Assembly (NCBI RefSeq): GCF_000499785.1
Contig: NZ_HG726020.1
Span: forward strand, 1-64,000
DNA: 64,000 bases
Direction of reading: 5' to 3'
Source: Bacteroides neonati
GTDB taxonomy: Bacteria > Bacteroidota > Bacteroidia > Bacteroidales > Bacteroidaceae
The translations under genes and the position numbers were made by a program. Of this stretch, positions 58,821 to 64,000 are shown in pieces (positions within the stretch are counted from its first letter, which is position 1; each line of letters starts with the position of its first letter). A model generated the notes under the pieces. The model was not told the origin of the DNA and did no database searches. It worked only from the letters and a program-made list of their open reading frames with translations.

Positions 58821-60509
58821 TTACGATAGATAGAGTAGTATCAGCAACTGAGCTACCACGACTCTTAAAAACATACTGAGAGGATAAACCATCGCATATC
58901 CTACAGCAGGCGCATCATTGCCTACCACCGTATTGGAATAGGCCAAGGCAGGAGGATCGGTCGTACTACCCGCCATCAACCCCATCAGGGTGAAGTAGTT
59001 GATCTTAAAGAATTGACGGGCTACACAGCCTACAATCAGCAGAGGAAGTATCGTAATGAGAAATCCATAGCCAATCCATGCCAGTCCGCCGTCATTGATA
59101 ATCGTATCGATAAAGCCTTCTCCTGCGCTAATCCCCACACAAGCCAAGAAGATAGCAATACCTATTTCGCGCAACATCAGGTTGGCACTTTGCGTAGAGT
59201 ATGTAATAAGCTTATAATGATAACCAAAACGACTGACCAAAATAGCCACAATCAAGGGGCCGCCCGCCAATCCGAGTTTAATAGGCTGTGGAACTCCAGG
59301 AAGGGTCAACGGAATACTTCCCAACAATATACCGAGAGCAATTCCGATAAAAATAGCCACAAGATTCGGTTCATTCAAGCGTTTCATTGAGTTTCCCAAA
59401 ACCTTTTCTACATTCGAAATAGAGAGTTCGCTGCCTACTACAGTGAGGCGATCGCCCACTTGAAGTTCCAGCCCGGGAGCTGCCACCAAATCTACTCCGG
59501 CACGATTGATCCGGGTGATGTTCACTCCATGAAGACGTCGCAACTGCAAATCGGCCAACCGCTTGCCGTTTAGTTCGGGCTTGGTAACCAATATCCGGCG
59601 ACTCACAAACTCTGCATTGGCCAGTACCCATTGCTTACGTTCCATCTGTATTTCTTGTCCGATAATAATTTTAACGGCTTCCAGATCATCTGCTTTCGCT
59701 ACCACAAATATCTTATCATTTTCGCACAGAAGCGTCTCACCTGTCGCTATTTCGATCTGGTTATTATCGTTGCGCCAAATACGCGAAATGATCACTTCAT
59801 GTGCCCCTAAAATAGTCGAAATATCGGCAATCCTCTTATTAAAAACAGCCGGGTTCTTAACAATCAACGAAGCCGGAACAACTCCCTTTTCATTGGTCTG
59901 TGCTTCGCTTTCCAATCGTGCATTTTCCTGATCAAACTTAACACGAAAGAAATATCGTATCAATATCATCGAAAGAATGATGCCGACAACACCCAATGGA
60001 TAAGCAACGGCATAGCCCAATGCAATGGTAGGATCTGTGGCTCCCGTAGCATCGGAATAGGCCTGCTGAGCAGCTCCCAATCCGGGAGTATTGGTAATAG
60101 CCCCGGACATAACTCCCACCAGCGTAGGCATCGGTATGTTCGTCAGATAATGTAGCGCCACGGTTACCCCGGCTCCCAATATAATGATAGAAACGGCAAG
60201 CAAATTCAGCCGGATACCCCCACGCTTAAAAGTGGAAAAGAAGCCGGGACCTACCTGCATGCCAATCGAGTACACAAAAAGGATCAGCCCAAACTCTTTG
60301 AAGAAGTGGACAACCTGGGGGTGAATTTGAAATCCTAACTGTCCCAACAAGAGTCCGACAAACAACACAAACGTAACACCGAGCGAGACCCCGAATAACT
60401 TTATCTTACCCAACTGTATTCCAATTGCGATCGCTACAGACAGGAGCAAAATCGAATGCCCGATACCCTGTCCCCACAATAATTCATTTATCCATTCCAT
60501 ATTATTCAT
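58821..60509 (-). CDS. AspT/YidE-family membrane transporter
   Basis: The 562-residue protein has the AAE (aspartate:alanine exchanger) layout: about five helices ([58 protein letters not shown]), two TrkA_C-type domains in the middle (about 200-370; [36 protein letters not shown]) and a second helix group ([17 protein letters not shown]). The TNTPGLGA and TTDPPALAY repeats are family marks. It probably moves a small anion or amino acid. A second ATG at 60500 is possible. Confidence 0.85.
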   Translation of the reverse strand: MNNMEWINELLWGQGIGHSILLLSVAIAIGIQLGKIKLFGVSLGVTFVLFVGLLLGQLGFQIHPQVVHFFKEFGLILFVYSIGMQVGPGFFSTFKRGGIRLNLLAVSIIILGAGVTVALHYLTNIPMPTLVGVMSGAITNTPGLGAAQQAYSDATGATDPTIALGYAVAYPLGVVGIILSMILIRYFFRVKFDQENARLESEAQTNEKGVVPASLIVKNPAVFNKRIADISTILGAHEVIISRIWRNDNNQIEIATGETLLCENDKIFVVAKADDLEAVKIIIGQEIQMERKQWVLANAEFVSRRILVTKPELNGKRLADLQLRRLHGVNITRINRAGVDLVAAPGLELQVGDRLTVVGSELSISNVEKVLGNSMKRLNEPNLVAIFIGIALGILLGSIPLTLPGVPQPIKLGLAGGPLIVAILVSRFGYHYKLITYSTQSANLMLREIGIAIFLACVGISAGEGFIDTIINDGGLAWIGYGFLITILPLLIVGCVARQFFKINYFTLMGLMAGSTTDPPALAYSNTVVGNDAPAVGYAMVYPLSMFLRVVVAQLLILLYLS

Positions 60510-60583
60510 TCTATTTTTAAAAGTTACTTATTAAAATGTATTCCCGACGAATCACTTCGGCGGGAATACCACACATTGAACAC

Positions 60584-62116
60584 TTACAACGGCATATTGC
60601 CGTGTTTCTTAGGCGGGTGGGTCTGGTTCTTGTTTTGAGCCATCTCCAACGCCCGAATAAGTTTCGAACGAGTCTGTCGGGGTAATATCACTTCATCGAT
60701 AAAGCCCTGTTCGGCAGCTCGGTAAGGATTTGAGAACTGCTCTTTGTACTGCGTCATGGCAGCTTGACGCTCGCTATCGGAGTACTTCTTGTAGAGAATA
60801 TTAACAGCTCCCTCCGCTCCCATCACGGCTATTTCGGCCATCGGATAAGCGAGATTTACATCCGACCCGGTGGTTTTGCTCGACATCACGATGTAGGCTC
60901 CTCCATAGGCCTTGCGGGTGATCAGGGTAATCTTGGGCACGGTGGCTTCTGCGTAAGCATACACAATTTTAGCTCCGTGGCGAATGATGCCGTTATGCTC
61001 CTGCGTGCATCCGGGAAGAAAGCCGGGCACGTCTTCGAACGTAATTAGAGGAATGTTAAAACAATCGCAAAAACGAATGAAGCGGGCAGCTTTGTCAGAA
61101 GCATCAATATCGAGCACACCGGCCAGATAGGCGGGTTGATTGGCCACAATACCCACCGAACGACCACCCAGACGGGCAAAACCAATCACGATGTTCTTGG
61201 CAAAATGGGGCATTACTTCGAAGAAATAATGATTGTCGACCACCGGCTCGATGATGTCCTTGATATCGTAGGGGATGTTGGGATCTTCGGGAATGATGGT
61301 TTGCAGCGACTCTTCTTCTCTGCGCGGATCGTCTCCGGTAGCCACAACGGGAGCATCTTCCATATTGTTGGAGGGGAGAAAGCTGAGCAGCTCGCGCAGA
61401 CTCATCAGTGTCTCCTCTTCGGACAGGGAGAGAAAGTGAGCCACACCGCTTTTGCTGCTGTGCGTATAAGCACCACCCAGCTCTTCTTTGCCGACTTCTT
61501 CGTGGGTAACAGCTTTCACTACTTCGGGGCCGGTGATAAACATATGGCTCTGCTCTTTGACCATAAAGATAAAGTCGGTCAGTGCCGGTGAATAACAAGC
61601 TCCGCCTGCACACGGGCCGAGAATGGCAGATAGTTGAGGAATCACCCCCGAGGCAAGGGTGTTCTGACAGAAGATAGAGGCATAGCCCGACAGGCTCCCT
61701 ACCCCCTCTTGTATGCGTGCTCCGCCGGAGTCGTTCAACGCAATGACAGGAGCACCGTTTTGCAGAGCCAACTGCTGTACTTTGACTATCTTGGCGGCAT
61801 TGGTGGCACTCAACGTGCCTCCATAAACGGTAAAATCATAGGCATATACAAACACCTGTCTGCCGTCTATCTTACCGTAGCCGGACACAATGCCGTCGCC
61901 GGGGATATGGTTTTTGTCCATGCCGAAATCGGTACAACGATGCACCACAAACTTATCCAGTTCGGTAAACGACCCCTTATCGAGCAACATCTCAATGCGC
62001 TCGCGGGCTGTCATCCTGCCGCTGAGGTGCTGCTTTTCGATTCTCTCTGTGCCACCACCCAACGAGGCGAGGCGATCTAACTCTTCCAATGATTGGTATC
62101 TCTTTTCTATTTCCAT
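60584..62116 (-). CDS. Acyl-CoA carboxylase/decarboxylase carboxyltransferase subunit
   Basis: The 510-residue protein has the double crotonase-type carboxyltransferase fold: HLSGRMTARERIEMLLDKGS, VYAYDFTVYGGTLSATNAAK, LNDSGGARIQEGVGSLSGY, GPCAGGACYSPALTDF and VPGFLPGCTQEHNGIIRHGA. This is the propionyl-CoA carboxylase beta/methylmalonyl-CoA decarboxylase alpha type. With the biotin carrier and biotin carboxylase upstream in one operon it should carboxylate acetyl- or propionyl-CoA. It begins 3 nt after the carrier's stop. Confidence 0.9.
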   Translation of the reverse strand: MEIEKRYQSLEELDRLASLGGGTERIEKQHLSGRMTARERIEMLLDKGSFTELDKFVVHRCTDFGMDKNHIPGDGIVSGYGKIDGRQVFVYAYDFTVYGGTLSATNAAKIVKVQQLALQNGAPVIALNDSGGARIQEGVGSLSGYASIFCQNTLASGVIPQLSAILGPCAGGACYSPALTDFIFMVKEQSHMFITGPEVVKAVTHEEVGKEELGGAYTHSSKSGVAHFLSLSEEETLMSLRELLSFLPSNNMEDAPVVATGDDPRREEESLQTIIPEDPNIPYDIKDIIEPVVDNHYFFEVMPHFAKNIVIGFARLGGRSVGIVANQPAYLAGVLDIDASDKAARFIRFCDCFNIPLITFEDVPGFLPGCTQEHNGIIRHGAKIVYAYAEATVPKITLITRKAYGGAYIVMSSKTTGSDVNLAYPMAEIAVMGAEGAVNILYKKYSDSERQAAMTQYKEQFSNPYRAAEQGFIDEVILPRQTRSKLIRALEMAQNKNQTHPPKKHGNMPL

Positions 62117-62119
62117 CTT

Positions 62120-62635
62120 CTACGATTCTTTGATTATATCTAGCAACAACAACACTTGATTGCCGGCAACCGAATCTCCTTCGGCTACTGTTATCTCTTT
62201 GACCACGCACGGGGAGCTCACCTTGAAATTGCTTTGCATCTTCATGGCTTCGATCACCATAACGATCTCTCCTGCTTGTAGCCGATCGCCTACCTTGACC
62301 GGTATGCTGATTACTTTGCCGGGCATGGGCGAAATGATCTTGTCGTCCTGCCGCTCTTCGCCCCCCTTGCGCATACGCAAATAGCGTGCTTGGGAATCGA
62401 CCAGGTTGATGTTGTACGAACGAAAGTGCGTATTCACCCGGTAACTCTTTCCATCCTCGCCACGAAGCAGTTCGGCATTGTAAGAGCGGTTGCGGTGTAG
62501 TATGGAGCAACTTCCGTTTTCGGCCATCGTAACATCGGCTTCGTAAACCACTCCGTCGATACTGACCTTTACCTTATTACCTTCTTTTTCGAGCAAAGAG
62601 ACCTCCGCCACTCTGTTTCCTATATGTATTTCCAT
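62120..62635 (-). CDS. Biotin carboxyl carrier protein
   Basis: The 171-residue protein from ATG 62635 (16 nt after the upstream stop; an extended frame to 62689 would overlap that gene) has a N-terminal beta-rich part and a C-terminal biotinyl domain (about 100-170) with PMPGKVISIPVKVGDRLQAG and the biotinylation site VIEAMKMQS (lysine). It carries carboxybiotin between the biotin carboxylase and the carboxyltransferase. Confidence 0.9.
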   Translation of the reverse strand: MEIHIGNRVAEVSLLEKEGNKVKVSIDGVVYEADVTMAENGSCSILHRNRSYNAELLRGEDGKSYRVNTHFRSYNINLVDSQARYLRMRKGGEERQDDKIISPMPGKVISIPVKVGDRLQAGEIVMVIEAMKMQSNFKVSSPCVVKEITVAEGDSVAGNQVLLLLDIIKES

Positions 62636-62651
62636 GAGTCGTTTTGTTTGT

Positions 62652-64000
62652 TTAAATTCGTAATACCCCTTTTTGCAGACCGAAAGCACGCCAACGGCTG
62701 ATGGGGCGGTTGTCCGACAATTGGTTCAGGGATTTATTCTCTTCCAGATTCATGAGGTAGTCCATATACGCGGCAATCAAGGCAATGTTTTCCGTTTCCT
62801 CTTCCGGAACGGTCATGGCTACGTTGAGTGCTTCCTGATGTTTCTCTATAAAAAGTGTATCGTACTCACCCTTGACAAAATCGGTCGTATCCATGATGCG
62901 GCGCAGGTAGCCGATGTTGGTCTTGATACCGGCAATCTTGTACTCATAGAGTACACGCCTCATCCGCTCAATGGCATACTCACGGGTAGTAGCCCAGACG
63001 ATGAGTTTACCGATCATCGGGTCGTAAAACAGGGGGATTTCGTACCCTTCATATACGTAGCTGTCTACCCGCACTCCGATACCGTTGGGTTCGCGCAGCA
63101 GACTGATTACTCCGGGGGCGGGCATAAAGTTATTTTCGGTATCTTCGGCACAGATACGGCATTCGATGGCGTGTCCGCGTTGCCTCAACTCTTCTTGCCA
63201 GAAGTGGAGCTTGTCGCCATTGGCTACGCAAATCTGCTCCTTCACCAAATCGACCCCGACCACCTCTTCGGTAATGGGATGTTCTACTTGCAAACGCGTA
63301 TTCATCTCGAGAAAATAGAAGTTTCGCTCTTTGTCTACCAGAAACTCAATGGTTCCTGCTCCGATATAACCCACTGCCTTAGCAGCTGCCACGGCCTTCT
63401 CTCCCATCTTTTGTCTGAGCTGCGGGGTCAGGAAGGGCGAAGGGCTCTCTTCGATGATCTTCTGATTGCGACGCTGAACAGAACACTCGCGGTCGAAAAG
63501 ATGCACCACATTGCCATGCATATCGCCCAGAATCTGAAACTCGATGTGATGGGGTTCTTCTACAAACTTCTCCAGATATACGGTATCGTCGCCAAAGGAG
63601 GACATGGATTCGGAACGGGCGGTTGTAAACGACTCTTCGACCTCCTCTTCGCAGCGAATGAGCCGCATACCTTTGCCTCCTCCACCCATAGAGGCTTTCA
63701 GCATCACGGGAAAGCCGATCTCGCGACACTTATCAATGGCTTCTTGTACGTTCGATAAGGGATGCTCAGTGCCCGGTACTACGGGAACACCGGCAGCAAT
63801 CATCCGTTTTCGGGCAGCTATTTTATCGCCCATCGCCTCCATTGTCTCGGGGTCGGGACCAATAAAGAGAATGCCTTCGTTGCGACAGCAGTGGGCAAAG
63901 ACAGCATTCTCGGACAGAAAGCCATAACCGGGATGTATGGCATCGGCGCGACTTATGCGGGCTACTTCGATTATCTTTTCGATATTCAAGTAGCTCTCTT
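62652..64000 (-). CDS. Biotin carboxylase subunit, N-terminus off the window
   Basis: The frame runs to the window edge, where ESYLNIEKI precedes HPGYGFLSENAVFAHCC; the apparent start at 63989 (TTG) is internal to the family's N-terminal domain. ATP-grasp blocks: KASMGGGGKGMRLIRCEEE, EFQILGDMHGNVVHLFDREC, SVQRRNQKIIEESPS and FYFLEMNTRLQVEHPITE. The C-terminal part continues beyond usual biotin carboxylase ends (NKSLNQLSDNRPISRWRAFG). It uses ATP and bicarbonate to carboxylate the carrier's biotin. Confidence 0.92.
   Translation of the reverse strand, partial: ESYLNIEKIIEVARISRADAIHPGYGFLSENAVFAHCCRNEGILFIGPDPETMEAMGDKIAARKRMIAAGVPVVPGTEHPLSNVQEAIDKCREIGFPVMLKASMGGGGKGMRLIRCEEEVEESFTTARSESMSSFGDDTVYLEKFVEEPHHIEFQILGDMHGNVVHLFDRECSVQRRNQKIIEESPSPFLTPQLRQKMGEKAVAAAKAVGYIGAGTIEFLVDKERNFYFLEMNTRLQVEHPITEEVVGVDLVKEQICVANGDKLHFWQEELRQRGHAIECRICAEDTENNFMPAPGVISLLREPNGIGVRVDSYVYEGYEIPLFYDPMIGKLIVWATTREYAIERMRRVLYEYKIAGIKTNIGYLRRIMDTTDFVKGEYDTLFIEKHQEALNVAMTVPEEETENIALIAAYMDYLMNLEENKSLNQLSDNRPISRWRAFGLQKGVLRI

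Overview
The window looks like a piece of a Bacteroidales chromosome (Bacteroidota). Most intergenic gaps carry the Bacteroidota -7 promoter box TAnnTTTG, Shine-Dalgarno sequences are weak, and the gene content fits: a TonB receptor with a carboxypeptidase-like N-terminal domain, an MG2-type outer-membrane protein, HU-like proteins, a fimbrillin-like fragment, LytS/LytTR regulators and a RIT element. I cannot name a genus. Two AT-rich accessory stretches (about 1-9.7 kb and 52.2-58.5 kb) flank and interrupt a more GC-rich core.

Left accessory region (1-9.74 kb). An IS982-type element cut by the window edge has broken a fimbrillin-like gene, followed by an HU-like/DUF4469 protein. A roughly 1.4 kb stretch without genes then holds an array of three complete and one degenerate copies of what I read as a structured non-coding RNA. 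Each full copy has its own promoter (TTACAAA, then TATCTTTG or TATCTTTA at a fixed distance of 29 nt), a 5' hairpin, a covarying stem enclosing a CGAU-GNRA-AUCG hairpin, a variable stretch, and a conserved terminator-like hairpin. Directly downstream and in the same direction lies an operon of a GNAT-like protein, an IbrA-like PAPS-reductase-family protein (SGGKDS loop) and an IbrB-like ParB-fold protein. This array plus operon is the best candidate here for an undescribed system. A lipoprotein/outer-membrane pair, a decayed second copy of it, and an orphan RelA/SpoT-type synthetase complete the region.

Core, 9.9-30 kb: esterase, DUF2007 protein, TonB receptor, CNNM/CorC-like membrane protein, NlpE-like lipoprotein, GH31 glycosidase, an RND tripartite pump followed by a LytS/LytTR two-component pair, a large MG2-domain protein whose start lies beside a perfect 19-bp inverted repeat, an ICMT-family methyltransferase, small secreted proteins and tRNA-Gly(CCC).

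Core, 30-52 kb: a cobalamin lower-ligand/nucleotide-loop cluster (cobU; cobT-cobS-cobC; and, on the other strand, cobQ-cobD-cbiB) is interrupted by a MarR-controlled EmrAB-TolC-type pump. After it come an HU-like gene, a TolC-HlyD-permease-permease export cluster that shows no ATPase, a two-domain esterase, an MFS transporter and a Pif1-type helicase.

Right accessory island (52.2-58.5 kb). It is bounded by two 116-bp direct copies of the helicase promoter and 5' end. Inside is a RhuM/Fic-family gene split in frame by a 3.5 kb recombinase-in-trio (RIT) element with 27-bp terminal inverted repeats, plus an alpha/beta hydrolase. The window ends in core genes: an AspT/YidE-type transporter and a biotin-dependent acyl-CoA carboxylase operon, the last gene running off the edge.
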